A DNA stretch of 64,000 nucleotides. Source: Microvirga sp. TS319 (lineage in GTDB: Bacteria; Pseudomonadota; Alphaproteobacteria; Rhizobiales; Beijerinckiaceae). The notes under the pieces are model-generated. The model was not told the origin of the DNA, did not search any database, and saw nothing but the letters and a program-made list of their open reading frames with translations. Location of the stretch: the NCBI RefSeq assembly GCF_041276405.1, contig NZ_JBGGGT010000002.1:2953001-3017000 (forward strand). The letters are read 5' to 3'. How positions within the stretch are numbered: position 1 is the stretch's first letter; every line of letters starts with the position of its first letter. The translations under genes and the position numbers were made by a program. Positions 47,508-58,384 of this stretch are shown here, in pieces.

Positions 47508-47625
47508 CCCCTCTTCCCTCCCCCTCGCGGGAGGGATTAGGGTGGGGGTGTCGGCGCGAACGCGCATAGGCTACCGCTCACACCCCACCTCCATCTCCCT
47601 CCGCAAGGGGGAGTGTCGATCGGCA
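47508..47625. repeat. Dispersed CACCCC/GGGAGGG palindromic repeat
   Basis: CTCACCCCTCTTCCCTCCCC followed by GCGGGAGGGATTAGGGTGGG forms one foldback; CACCCCACCTCCATCTCCC with CGCAAGGGGGAGTGTC forms a second. It fills the gap between the binding-protein and first permease genes. This is the common alphaproteobacterial CCCTC/GAGGG type and differs from the GCATCG family. Confidence 0.7.
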
Positions 47626-47680
47626 TTCCATGAATCGCTTTCTCGTCAAGCGCGTGACTCGCACAGGGCCCATCTAGGCC

Positions 47681-48628
47681 ATGCTCCGCCTCATCACCTC
47701 CCGCCTGATATCCCTCGCCGTGACGCTTGTGCTGGTCTCGCTGGCGATTTTCCTGATCCTGGAAGTACTGCCGGGCGATCCGGCCGCGATCATGCTGGGC
47801 ACGGCCGCGCGGGAGGACACGCTGGCGGCATTGCGGCAGGAACTCGGGCTCGATCAGCCCGCCCTCGTCCGCTACGTTCACTGGATCGGCGGCCTTCTCC
47901 ATGGCGATCTCGGCACGTCCATCACCTACAAGATGCCGGTCTCGACGCTCGTGGCCGAGCGCATGAGCGTCACGCTGCCGTTGAGCCTGCTCGCGATTCT
48001 CATCTCGACCGCGCTCGCCCTGCCGCTCGGGGTCGCAGCCGCCGCGCGGCGGGACGGACCGGTGGATCGCGCCGTCCTGGTCTTCAGCCAGATGGGAGTC
48101 GCGGTGCCGAATTTCTGGATCGGGCTCTTGTTCATCCTGTTCTTCTCGACCCGCCTGGGCTGGTTTCCCGCCGGCGGCTTTCCCGGCTGGGAGGCAGGAT
48201 TGTGGCCGGCCTTCCAGGCTCTGCTTCTGCCCGCCGTGGCGCTCGCCCTGCCCCAGGCCGCCGTGCTGACCCGCGTCACGCGCTCCGCCACGCTCGAGGT
48301 CATCGCGGCTGATTTCGTGCGCACGGCGCGGGCGAAGGGCGTGAAGCGGGGGGCTACCCTGCGCCGGCACGTGGTGCCGAACGCCCTCATTCCCGTCACC
48401 ACGATCCTCGGTCTTCAGCTCTCGTTCTTTTTCGGCGGCGCGATCCTGGTCGAGAACGTGTTCAACCTGCCGGGGCTCGGCCGTCTCGCGTATCAGGCTC
48501 TCAACCAGCGCGATCTCGTGGTGATCCAGGACATCGTGCTGATCTTTTCCGGCCTCGTGATCGTGGTCAATTTCCTCGTCGACATCGGCTACACGTTTCT
48601 CGATCCGCGCCTGAGGAGCCGGGCATGA
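47681..48628 (+). CDS. ABC transporter permease, DppB type
   Basis: The 315-residue inner-membrane protein has six predicted helices, starting with LAVTLVLVSLAIFLILEVLP. The cytoplasmic EAA-type loop that contacts the ATPase reads DFVRTARAKGVKRGATLRRH. The N-terminal GDPAAIMLG and GLDQPALVRYVHWIGGLLHG segments are characteristic of DppB/OppB permeases. It overlaps the next permease by four bases (ATGA). Confidence 0.93.
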   Translation: MLRLITSRLISLAVTLVLVSLAIFLILEVLPGDPAAIMLGTAAREDTLAALRQELGLDQPALVRYVHWIGGLLHGDLGTSITYKMPVSTLVAERMSVTLPLSLLAILISTALALPLGVAAAARRDGPVDRAVLVFSQMGVAVPNFWIGLLFILFFSTRLGWFPAGGFPGWEAGLWPAFQALLLPAVALALPQAAVLTRVTRSATLEVIAADFVRTARAKGVKRGATLRRHVVPNALIPVTTILGLQLSFFFGGAILVENVFNLPGLGRLAYQALNQRDLVVIQDIVLIFSGLVIVVNFLVDIGYTFLDPRLRSRA

Positions 48629-49467
48629 CGCTGCGTTCCCCCATCCGGCTCAACACCGCCCTCGTGGTCGGCGGCATTCTCACGGCGCTTCTCATCGCCA
48701 CCGCCCTGCTGTCCCTCGTCTGGACGCCGGAGGTGCCCACCCGCGTGCGGATCGCCATGCGCCTGAAGGCGCCGCTGGAAGCGGGCCTTCTCGGCACCGA
48801 TCACTTCGGTCGGGACGTGACGTCGCTGCTCATGGTCGGAGCCTGGAACTCGCTCGCCATCGCGTGGCCCGCGGTTCTCCTTGGCGCCGCGATCGGCACG
48901 GCCATCGGCACCAGCGCGGCCGCGTGGAAAGGCCTCGCCGACGAGATCGCCATGCGCGTGTCGGATGTCGTCTTCGCCTTTCCGGCCGTGCTCTCGGCCA
49001 TCATGATCGGCGCGCTCGTGGGGTCCGGCCCGCTCGCCGCCATCCTGGCCATCGCGGTCTTCAACGTGCCGGTCTTCGCGCGGGTCTCGCGCGGCGTGGC
49101 GCTGCAGGTCTGGGCCCTCGACTACATCGCGTCGGCCCGCGCCATCGGCAAGCATCCTTTGCGCATCACGTGGGAAGACGTGATGCCCAACATCGCGGGA
49201 GCGCTGATCGTGCAGGTCACGATCCAGCTCGCGCTCGCCATCCTGACCGAGGCGGGCCTGAGCTATCTGGGCCTCGGCGTGCGCCCGCCCAATCCGAGCT
49301 GGGGGCGCATGCTGAGCGACGCGCAGACCTATCTTTCGCAGGCCCCTCACCTCGCGATCGCGCCGGGCGTCGCGATCGCGCTCTCGGTGCTCGGTCTGAA
49401 CCTGCTGGGCGACGGCCTGCGCGACGCGCTGGATCCTACGCTCAAGGACCGTGGCGCGACGGCTTGA
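48625..49467 (+). CDS. ABC transporter permease, DppC type
   Basis: The 280-residue partner permease has the DppC/OppC features: one N-terminal helix (LVVGGILTALLIATALLSLV), the LLGTDHFGRDVTSLLMVGAW motif, the EAA loop DYIASARAIGKHPLRITWED, and the C-terminal SYLGLGVRPPNPSWGRML. With the DppB-type gene it should form the heterodimeric channel energised by the fused ATPase at 41374. A GCATCG-family repeat follows immediately. Confidence 0.93.
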   Translation: MTLRSPIRLNTALVVGGILTALLIATALLSLVWTPEVPTRVRIAMRLKAPLEAGLLGTDHFGRDVTSLLMVGAWNSLAIAWPAVLLGAAIGTAIGTSAAAWKGLADEIAMRVSDVVFAFPAVLSAIMIGALVGSGPLAAILAIAVFNVPVFARVSRGVALQVWALDYIASARAIGKHPLRITWEDVMPNIAGALIVQVTIQLALAILTEAGLSYLGLGVRPPNPSWGRMLSDAQTYLSQAPHLAIAPGVAIALSVLGLNLLGDGLRDALDPTLKDRGATA

Positions 49468-49476
49468 TCCGCATCA

Positions 49477-49579
49477 AGCATCGGACGTGGAATCCAACCC
49501 ACATCCGATGCTCGGACATTGTGGTTCCGAGCATCTTTTCAGGCAAAACCGGGGCTCGCTTCCCGCGTTCGATGCCCTA
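49477..49579. repeat. GCATCG-family repeats, two units
   Basis: Unit one is AGCATCGGACGTGGAATCC ... ACATCCGATGCT (49477-49513). Unit two runs from GAGCATCTTTTCAGGCAAAA to GCGTTCGATGCCCTA (49531-49579). Its end, read on the minus strand, is TAGGGCATCGAACGC, and that TAG is the stop codon of the LLM oxidoreductase gene. Confidence 0.83.
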
Positions 49580-50566
49580 CCCCATCGTCTCCTGCACATC
49601 CGCCAGGATCTCGTAGGAGCGCAGGCGCTTTCCGTGATCGTAGATGGCCGAAGCGACGATCAGCTCGTCCGCGCCCGTCTGCTCGAGGAAGCCTTCGAGT
49701 CCTTCGCGCACGGTCTTCGCCGAGCCGACGAAGGAGCAGGCCAGCATGGCGGAAGCCTGCGCCTTCTCGGCGGGCGTCCAATAGGTCTCGATATCGTCGA
49801 TGGGCGGCTGCAATTTCCCGCGCGTGCCGCGGAACATGTTGGTGAAGGCCTGCTGCGCCGAGGTGAACAGAACCTTCGCCTCCTCGTCCGTATCCGCCGC
49901 GATGACGTTCACGCCCACCATGGCATAGGGCTTGTCGAGCTGGGCGGAGGGCTGGAAGCGCTCGCGATAGACCTGAAGGGCCTGAAACAGCGCGTTCGGG
50001 GCGAAATGCGACGCGAAGGCATAAGGCAGGCCCAGCATGGCGGCGAGCTGGGCGCCGAAGAGGCTGGAGCCCAGAATCCAGATCGGCACGTTGCTGTCGG
50101 TTCCGGGCACGGCCTGGATCGCCTGCCCCGGTTGCAGCGGCCCGAGCAGCGCCTGCAGCTCCAGCACATCCTGCGGGAAGGTGTCCGCGCTCGTGGGGTC
50201 GCGGCGCAGCGCCCGCATGGTGCGCTGGTCCGTGCCGGGAGCCCGTCCCACGCCGAGATCGATCCGGCCCGGGAAAAGCGCGTCGAGGGTGCCGAACTGC
50301 TCGGCGATGATCAGCGGCGCATGGTTCGGCAGCATGATGCCGCCCGCGCCCACGCGGATCGTCTTCGTGCCGCCGGCCACATGCGCGATCGCGATGCTCG
50401 TCGCGGCGCTGGCAATGCCAACCATGTTGTGGTGCTCGGCCAGCCAGAATCGGCGATAGCCCCATCGCTCCGCGTGCTGCGCCAGGTCGAGGGAATGGCG
50501 CAAGGCATCGGTGGGCGTGGCCCCTTCGGGAACATGCGCGAGGTCGAGGATGGACAGCGTAGGCAT
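49577..50566 (-). CDS. LLM class flavin-dependent oxidoreductase (bacterial luciferase-like)
   Basis: The 329-residue protein belongs to the luciferase-like monooxygenase superfamily. It starts [15 protein letters not shown] and has [40 protein letters not shown] and [18 protein letters not shown], typical of the MsnO8/YhbW-like group. The substrate is unknown. The internal ATG is chosen because it gives the family N-terminus; an in-frame start 10 codons upstream is possible. Its stop codon is formed by the end of the neighbouring intergenic repeat. Confidence 0.9.
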   Translation of the reverse strand: MPTLSILDLAHVPEGATPTDALRHSLDLAQHAERWGYRRFWLAEHHNMVGIASAATSIAIAHVAGGTKTIRVGAGGIMLPNHAPLIIAEQFGTLDALFPGRIDLGVGRAPGTDQRTMRALRRDPTSADTFPQDVLELQALLGPLQPGQAIQAVPGTDSNVPIWILGSSLFGAQLAAMLGLPYAFASHFAPNALFQALQVYRERFQPSAQLDKPYAMVGVNVIAADTDEEAKVLFTSAQQAFTNMFRGTRGKLQPPIDDIETYWTPAEKAQASAMLACSFVGSAKTVREGLEGFLEQTGADELIVASAIYDHGKRLRSYEILADVQETMG

Positions 50567-50700
50567 GGGCACGTCTTTCTGAGGCTTTTCGGGCAAGGAT
50601 CAGGTCGGGCAAGGATCAGGTTGCCCTCAGATCAGCACTCGGCCCGCGCGATGCAAGCCCTCAAGCTCTCCGCTCGGAGCGTGGCAGCCCTGCAAAGGGA

Positions 50701-50727
50701 AAACCCGGCGCTTGGGGCGCCGGGTTT
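50701..50727 (-). terminator. Hairpin terminator after TRAP binding protein copy 2
   Basis: AAACCCGGCG-CTTGGGG-CGCCGGGTTT is a perfect 10-bp stem 25 bp after the stop codon on the minus strand, ending in TTTTCCC. Confidence 0.85.
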
Positions 50728-50751
50728 CGCGAGTTTCCGTCCGGTTCGGGC

Positions 50752-52158
<1,407 letters not shown>

Positions 52159-52911
52159 ATGCCGATGAACAGGATGAGAGTTTTACTCGGCTCAGTCATC
52201 GCGCTTGCGGTCGTAAGCAGCAGTGCCGAAGCCCGGAAAGTCTATTACGATATCAACGGCAAGCGATATTCCTACAGTACGAACAATCGCGCGGAGGCGG
52301 TGCGAGCGAAAGAACGGATCGCAGCCGCCAAGGCCGCGAAAGCCGCGAAAGCGAAAGCCGACGAGGAGATCGCCAAGCACCCCCTGGTCAAGGCCCTGGG
52401 CTCGACGACGCAAAGAGAAGCCAGGCTGGCCCAGGAGAAGCTCGACCAGCTCCTCGACGGCCCGTCCACGACGGAAACCCGGAAATCCTCTCCCGAGCAC
52501 TGGGCCAATCTGAAGGAGAAGCGGAAAGACGACGGGACGGACGAGCAGGCCAGCAAGGCGGCAGCGCCCGCGCCAGTGCCTCATGTCACCGCCGCCGTTC
52601 TTCAGGAGTCCACGCGCACGCCCCCGACCCTGGTCGCGGCCCCGCTTCCGCCTGTCGCCGAGCCGGTCGGTCCTTCGTTCCGGACGAAGGTCAGATCCAT
52701 CTCCTTCGATGTCGAGACAGGCATCAAGACGACCGTCATGATCGACGGAGCGGTCGAGGAGGAACCGTTCGACAGCGGCGTGCTGGCCCATATCGCATCC
52801 GAGCAGGGACAGGCCAGCAGCCTGGTGGCCTTCGTGAAGAGGTTGCGCAAGATCGCATCCGACGAGGCGACGGGCTCGATCATGGCCGGGGCCGCACAGC
52901 CGGGCCCCTGA
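52159..52911 (+). CDS. Secreted protein of unknown function, Ala/Lys-rich
   Basis: I do not recognise this 250-residue protein. A signal peptide (RMRVLLGSVIALAVVSSSAEA) is followed by RKVYYDINGKRYSYSTNN, then a charged helical stretch (residues about 40-75, AAKAAKAAKAKADEEIAKH), a Pro/Ala-rich linker (about 130-170) and a more ordered end (VRSISFDVETGIKTTVMIDG). Starts at 52165 or 52174 are also possible. It stands alone between a TRAP binding-protein gene and repeats. Confidence 0.72.
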   Translation: MPMNRMRVLLGSVIALAVVSSSAEARKVYYDINGKRYSYSTNNRAEAVRAKERIAAAKAAKAAKAKADEEIAKHPLVKALGSTTQREARLAQEKLDQLLDGPSTTETRKSSPEHWANLKEKRKDDGTDEQASKAAAPAPVPHVTAAVLQESTRTPPTLVAAPLPPVAEPVGPSFRTKVRSISFDVETGIKTTVMIDGAVEEEPFDSGVLAHIASEQGQASSLVAFVKRLRKIASDEATGSIMAGAAQPGP

Positions 52912-52916
52912 AACGC

Positions 52917-53085
52917 TAGAGCATCGAACGCAAAAGTGGGAACCGGTTTTTGCGTGAAAAGATGCTCGTGCAAGGAGAGCATCGAACGCAAAAGTGGGAA
53001 CCGGTTTTGCGGGAGAAGATGCTCAAAGACAGAGACTGACTGCATCGGATGTGGGTTCGATTTCACACCCGATGCTGCAGGTCGT
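52917..53085. repeat. GCATCG-family repeat cluster, tandem pair plus hairpin
   Basis: Two near-identical units lie in tandem. 52917-52969 begins TAGAGCATCGAACGCAAAAG and ends GAAAAGATGCTC; 52977-53025 begins GAGAGCATCGAACGCAAAAG and ends GAGAAGATGCTC. A hairpin GCATCGGATGTGGGTTCG to CACACCCGATGCTGC follows (53042-53081). This is the only visible immediate tandem duplication of the main unit. Confidence 0.88.
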
Positions 53086-53139
53086 TCGGGCCCTCGTCAA
53101 AGACCCGCGCCGAGGCCGAGCGGCGCGGGCTCTGTCGTT

Positions 53140-53466
53140 TCAAGGCTCGACGATGATCTCCCCCGTCATGGTGGGATGATAGCGGCAGATGTAATCGAAG
53201 GTGCCAGGAACCTTCATCACGGCGCCCCCGCTCCGACCGGGCATCAGGTCGACATCCCAGCTCTTGTCCATCGCCGTCGCGGTATGAGCGACGATGTCCT
53301 GGTTCTGCCATTCCACCACATCGCCCACATGCACCCTGATCTGCTTCGGACCGTACGCGACCTCCTTCATGACCACGCGATCGACCTCTCCCGCGGCCGA
53401 GGCGGGCCCGAGCAACAGGAGGGAGACGGCGAGGGCCTTGATCGGTCTCGCAACCGTCATGGTCAT
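53140..53466 (-). CDS. Cupredoxin (plastocyanin/amicyanin-like) copper protein
   Basis: This 108-residue exported protein has a signal peptide (IKALAVSLLLLGPASAAG) and a single cupredoxin domain with a complete type 1 copper site: His61 in DIVAHTATA, then Cys94, His97 and Met100 in DYICRYHPTMTG. It is probably a small periplasmic electron carrier. Its ATG overlaps the TGA of the DUF4142 gene by four bases; MTVAR two codons later is an alternative. Last of three genes read leftward from the ECF sigma factor. Confidence 0.9.
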   Translation of the reverse strand: MTMTVARPIKALAVSLLLLGPASAAGEVDRVVMKEVAYGPKQIRVHVGDVVEWQNQDIVAHTATAMDKSWDVDLMPGRSGGAVMKVPGTFDYICRYHPTMTGEIIVEP

Positions 53467-54014
53467 TGCAGGGCCGCTCCGGATTGCGTGGAGAGATCGT
53501 GCACCAGATGCTCCGCATGCTGCTCATGCCCCTGGAAGATCTTGAGCCCGGTGGAGAGCAGATCCTTCAATTCGCCGTTGGTCGCGGACGGGATGAGCGT
53601 ATTCTGAAGCGCGCCGTTCACCTGCTGGTGAAAGGCGACTTCGTTCTGCGCGTAGGCTTTGTCGAAGGCTGCGCCCTTCAGGCCTTCCAGTTCTTTGCGC
53701 TTCGCATCCGCCTGCTGCACGAGAGCGCGGCTCGTATCGTTGTCCTCCGGCTTGACGTTCAGCTTCTTGACGAGCGCCAGAGCCTTCTCGTTCACTGCTT
53801 TGTGGTCACGCACCATGTCGTCCGCGAAGGTGCGCACCTCCTTGTTCTTGGAGTGCTTCAGGGCGAGTTCCGCGGCTTTGATGTCGATCTCGCCCGCCGT
53901 GTAGGCAATGTGCGCGATCTGGGGGTCGGTGGGGCGAGGTCCCTGCTGGGCGAGCGCTTCTTGAGAGGCGAGACAGAGGCAGGCCCCCAGCAGGGCCATG
54001 GGAAGTCTGGACAT
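53463..54014 (-). CDS. DUF4142 family exported protein
   Basis: The 183-residue protein has a signal peptide (MSRLPMALLGACLCLASQEA, cut after LAQ) and a four-helix DUF4142 domain: DPQIAHIAYTAGEIDIKAAELAL, FADDMVRDHKAVNEKALALV, and FHQQVNGALQNTLIPSA. DUF4142 proteins are ferritin-like periplasmic helical bundles of unclear function, often stress-associated. GGAGG is 5 bases before the ATG. It is coupled to the downstream cupredoxin and follows the sigma factor gene by 118 bp. Confidence 0.9.
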   Translation of the reverse strand: MSRLPMALLGACLCLASQEALAQQGPRPTDPQIAHIAYTAGEIDIKAAELALKHSKNKEVRTFADDMVRDHKAVNEKALALVKKLNVKPEDNDTSRALVQQADAKRKELEGLKGAAFDKAYAQNEVAFHQQVNGALQNTLIPSATNGELKDLLSTGLKIFQGHEQHAEHLVHDLSTQSGAALQ

Positions 54015-54132
54015 GCGATCCTCCTGTAGCATCCGGCATGAGCGGGACATCCGGGAGAATGTCCTTCATGTCCTGGGATTGGATGCGGCAGGGACGAGCG
54101 GGGTTCCCGACGAAAGGCACCGTACCGCGAGA

Positions 54133-54831
54133 TCAGCCCTGCGCCTGTTCCAGGCGGCGCATGACGCGCTCCGCGATCCGTGCGCAGCGCTGGCCGTCGA
54201 AGGGAAAGGCGTCCTTCAGGGTCGAGACGAGCTGCGCCGCCAAGGCCCGCCGCAGCAGCAGCCGCGCCCGGTGCAGGCGCGTCTTCACCGTCGCTGGATT
54301 GATCCCGAGCTGGGAGGCGGTTTCCTCGATGCTCATCTCCTCGATCTCGCGCATCATGAAAACTGACCGGAAATCCGGCGGCAGGCCATCCACAGCCCGC
54401 TCGAGCATCCGGCGAAGCTGGGCGCGCCCGGCATCGTCTTCCGGATCGGTCGAGTTGGAAGGACCGGAAAACATCAGCACCCGCGCCTGCCCGTCCTCCA
54501 TCCGATCCAGCAGGCTCAGATCCACGAGGTCCCGTCGCCTCCGCACGCGCCCGAGCGCCTCGTTGATCACGATGCGCGTCAGCCAGGTGGACAGGCGGGC
54601 ATCGCCCCTGAAATCCCGCAAATGGGAAAACGCCTGGAGATAGGCTTCCTGCACCGCATCCTCGGCCTCCGTGTCGTTCCCGAGGATCCCGCGCGCAACC
54701 CGGTAGAGGCGCCGGTTGTGACGCTGCATGATGGCTCTGAACGCCTGGCCCTCTCCGGCCAGGGCATGCCGGACGAGCCCGGAATCGTCCAGGGCTCCCG
54801 GATCGGCGACGGCTTCCATCCTGATCCGCAT
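54133..54831 (-). CDS. RNA polymerase sigma factor, ECF type
   Basis: The 232-residue protein has sigma region 2 (residues about 20-95, with RHNRRLYRVARGIL, EDAVQEAYLQAFSHL and LSTWLTRIVINEALGRVRRR) and region 4 (about 150-205, with GLPPDFRSVFMMREIEEMS, IEETASQLGINPATVKTRLH). No anti-sigma gene is adjacent. It lies upstream of the DUF4142 and cupredoxin genes in the same direction, which may be its targets. Start could be four codons downstream. Confidence 0.92.
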   Translation of the reverse strand: MRIRMEAVADPGALDDSGLVRHALAGEGQAFRAIMQRHNRRLYRVARGILGNDTEAEDAVQEAYLQAFSHLRDFRGDARLSTWLTRIVINEALGRVRRRRDLVDLSLLDRMEDGQARVLMFSGPSNSTDPEDDAGRAQLRRMLERAVDGLPPDFRSVFMMREIEEMSIEETASQLGINPATVKTRLHRARLLLRRALAAQLVSTLKDAFPFDGQRCARIAERVMRRLEQAQG

Positions 54832-54920
54832 GCGACACCTGCCTGAAGCGACACTGCCTTCGGGATCTTGGATGCTAGCATGTCCGAAAAGGTTCCCGCA
54901 GCCTCGGCGCAGGCGCGCAT

Positions 54921-54949
54921 GAAAAACGGCGCCGCGATCGCGGCGCCGT
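54921..54949 (-). terminator. Intrinsic terminator of groESL
   Basis: On the minus strand ACGGCGCCGCGA-TCGCGGCGCCGT is a perfect 24-bp palindrome followed by TTTTC. It lies 28 bp after the groEL stop codon. Confidence 0.88.
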
Positions 54950-54977
54950 CCTGTCCGATTGACGATTGGAAGCGGGT

Positions 54978-56609
<1,632 letters not shown>

Positions 56610-56656
56610 TCACTCCTTCGAGACGTAACGATATGTGACTCGTGAATTGCCTGGCC

Positions 56657-56971
56657 TCAGGCGGCCTTCTTCTGGGCGGCGGCCTCTTCCAGCACGCCCA
56701 TGATGTCGCTCTCCTTCATGATGAGGAGATCCTCGCCGTCGATCTTCACTTCCGTGCCGGACCACTTGCCGAAGAGCACGCGGTCGCCGACCTTCACGTC
56801 GAGAGCGACGAGCTGTCCCGCCTCGTTCCGGGCCCCGGGACCCGCGGCGACGACCTCGCCCTGCTGGGGCTTCTCCTTGGCCGTGTCGGGGATGATGATG
56901 CCCCCCGCCGTCTTCTCTTCCGCATCGATCCGCTTGACCAGGATGCGGTCATGCAAAGGACGGAACTTCAT
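56657..56971 (-). CDS. groES: 10 kDa co-chaperonin GroES
   Basis: The 104-residue lid subunit starts [20 protein letters not shown] and has the mobile loop [40 protein letters not shown] and [14 protein letters not shown]. It is the first gene of groESL. A CIRCE element lies 119 bp upstream of its start codon. Confidence 0.98.
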   Translation of the reverse strand: MKFRPLHDRILVKRIDAEEKTAGGIIIPDTAKEKPQQGEVVAAGPGARNEAGQLVALDVKVGDRVLFGKWSGTEVKIDGEDLLIMKESDIMGVLEEAAAQKKAA

Positions 56972-57089
56972 GAAGCTTCCTCCAATGTTTTCAGTGCGTT
57001 AACTGCCACAAACGGAGCCTCTCGGGGCCTCCGCGAGCGGAAATTTGGTCGAACAAGCTTCACCGTTCAAGAGGGGTGATGAAAATTTT

Positions 57090-57116
57090 TTGGCACTTGG
57101 GCAGGTGGAGTGCCAA
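57090..57116 (-). promoter_or_regulatory. CIRCE operator for HrcA upstream of groESL
   Basis: TTGGCACTT-N9-GAGTGCCAA is a perfect 9-9-9 inverted repeat matching the CIRCE consensus (TTAGCACTC-N9-GAGTGCTAA) with compensating changes. HrcA bound here represses groESL until heat shock. On the minus strand a CTTGAA box at 57066-57071 lies between CIRCE and groES and could be a heat-shock -35, but I could not fix a -10. Confidence 0.9.
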
Positions 57117-57205
57117 GCAAGTCGGTAATCGTCCCGATGGACAAAGGATTGGCCCGGCAGCTATGCCCCATCCGACATGGCGCACGAGATACCCGGGAGA
57201 CCGAT

Positions 57206-57427
57206 ATGACCGATAGCATTGTCAGGGACAGCAATGGAGCCACGCTCAGCGAGGGCGATTCCGTGCAGGTCATCAAGGACCTGAAGGTGAAGGGTTCGTC
57301 CACGACCCTCAAGCGGGGCACCGTGTTCAAGAACATTCACCTGACGGGCAACGAGGAGGAGATCGAGTGCCGTTCGGCGCAGATCAAAGGCCTGGTGCTC
57401 AAGACCTGTTTCGTGAAGAAGGTCTGA
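57206..57427 (+). CDS. PhnA/YjdM-domain small protein
   Basis: This 73-residue protein is the C-terminal PhnA domain alone: VRDSNGATLSEGDSVQVIKD, LKVKGSSTTLKRGTVFKNIH, and ECRSAQIKGLVLKTCFVKKV. Full-length family members (about 110 residues) also have an N-terminal zinc ribbon, absent here. Despite the name, a role in phosphonate use is not established and no phn genes are near. The ATG is preceded by GGGAGACCGAT. It is divergent from groES across the CIRCE region. Confidence 0.87.
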   Translation: MTDSIVRDSNGATLSEGDSVQVIKDLKVKGSSTTLKRGTVFKNIHLTGNEEEIECRSAQIKGLVLKTCFVKKV

Positions 57428-57474
57428 CGGTCGTCCGCCCGGCTCGACCGGGCGGAGCTTCATCCTGACCTCTC

Positions 57475-58023
57475 TCAGGCCGGCATCCGCTGGTCGTATT
57501 CGTCCTTCAGGCGGGACCAGCCTTCCCAGAACGGCTCCGGCTCCTCGCCTCTTACACGAGCGGCCAGTATGTCGAGATGCATGTGCCAACCGGCGCTGAC
57601 GTTCAGCAAGGTCGAACGATCCGGCACGCGGCGGTGGATGACTGTGAGCAGCACCTCGTCGCCCTCCGGCTCCAGTTCGAAAGTGACTCCGCCTGTGCTT
57701 CCCCAGGTGATGGCGATCTTGCGCGGCGGATCGAGCTCGGTGATGCGGCACTCCATCCTCTGCTCTTCCGAAAAGCCGGCAGGACGCCGGCTCGGCGGAT
57801 TGTTGAGTTCGTCATTGCGCCAGACGAGTTCGACCGAGGCTCCCGCCCGCATCTCCATCGGACCAGCCGCCAGCCACTGACGACGCAAGTCGCTCTCCGT
57901 GAGATAGGCCCAGATGCGCTCGATGGGACCGGGCAGAAGGCGCTTGATCGTCAATGTGGCAGGCTCGGTCAGCATGCCATAGGCGTCAAGGGTCGCAAGA
58001 TCAGTCATCGCAAGATCAGTCAT
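57475..58023 (-). CDS. SRPBCC (AHSA1-like) domain protein
   Basis: The 182-residue protein has the START/AHSA1 fold pattern: LTIKRLLPGPIERIWAYLTE, RQWLAAGPMEMRAGASVELVW, IAITWGSTGGVTFELEPEGD and WHMHLDILAARVRGEEPEPF. Such genes paired with ArsR-type repressors are common and of unknown function. The N-terminus is duplicated (MTDLAMTDLA) by a 15-bp direct repeat containing the start codon, so ATG 58023 or 58008 may be used. The ArsR gene's stop codon lies within the first copy. Confidence 0.88.
   Translation of the reverse strand: MTDLAMTDLATLDAYGMLTEPATLTIKRLLPGPIERIWAYLTESDLRRQWLAAGPMEMRAGASVELVWRNDELNNPPSRRPAGFSEEQRMECRITELDPPRKIAITWGSTGGVTFELEPEGDEVLLTVIHRRVPDRSTLLNVSAGWHMHLDILAARVRGEEPEPFWEGWSRLKDEYDQRMPA
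57994..58023. repeat. 15-bp direct duplication spanning the SRPBCC start codon
   Basis: CGCAAGATCAGTCAT occurs twice back to back (57994-58008 and 58009-58023). On the minus strand each copy is ATGACTGATCTTGCG, giving two in-frame start codons. Confidence 0.95.
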
Positions 58024-58384
58024 GGGGCGTCTCCTTCGAGGGTGGGTTTTTGCGGGCATCCTCTTCACGGAGGAGCCGCTCCAGCACATCCAGACGTTCT
58101 GTCCAGAAGTGTTCGTAGAATGTCAGCCACTCGTGAGCGCCCGCGAGCGGTCCGGGGTCGAGGCGGCACACGTGGGTGCGTCCCCGCACCTCGCGACGGA
58201 TCAGGCCCGCGTTCTCCAGCGCCTTGATGTGCTTTGAAGCCGCGGCGAGCGAGATCGCGAAGGGCTCTGCCAATTGACTGACGGTCCGCTCGCCCGCGGC
58301 GAGGTTGCGGAGCATCCGCCGTCGCGTGGCATCGCCCAGGGCGTGAAAGACGGAGTCCAGTCGAGATGTCTGTAATTCAACCAT
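58016..58384 (-). CDS. ArsR-family transcriptional repressor
   Basis: The 122-residue winged-helix protein has the ArsR core: VFHALGDATRRRMLRNLAAG, ERTVSQLAEPFAISLAAASK as the HTH, and HIKALENAGLIRREVRGRTH with the wing. No metal-binding CxC motif of ArsR/SmtB sensors is seen, so it probably senses something else or nothing. It overlaps the SRPBCC gene and likely regulates both. Just upstream, TCAACCATGTGGTTGA and TCAACCATCTGGTTGA (58377-58433) are near-identical palindromes, likely its operators. Confidence 0.9.
   Translation of the reverse strand: MVELQTSRLDSVFHALGDATRRRMLRNLAAGERTVSQLAEPFAISLAAASKHIKALENAGLIRREVRGRTHVCRLDPGPLAGAHEWLTFYEHFWTERLDVLERLLREEDARKNPPSKETPHD

Noticed and set aside
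52918..53081. Tandem TAGAGCATCG units as transcription terminators
   Set aside because: They form hairpins but lack the T tract of intrinsic terminators and occur in every orientation relative to genes, so they were called repeats; Rho-independent termination is not supported.
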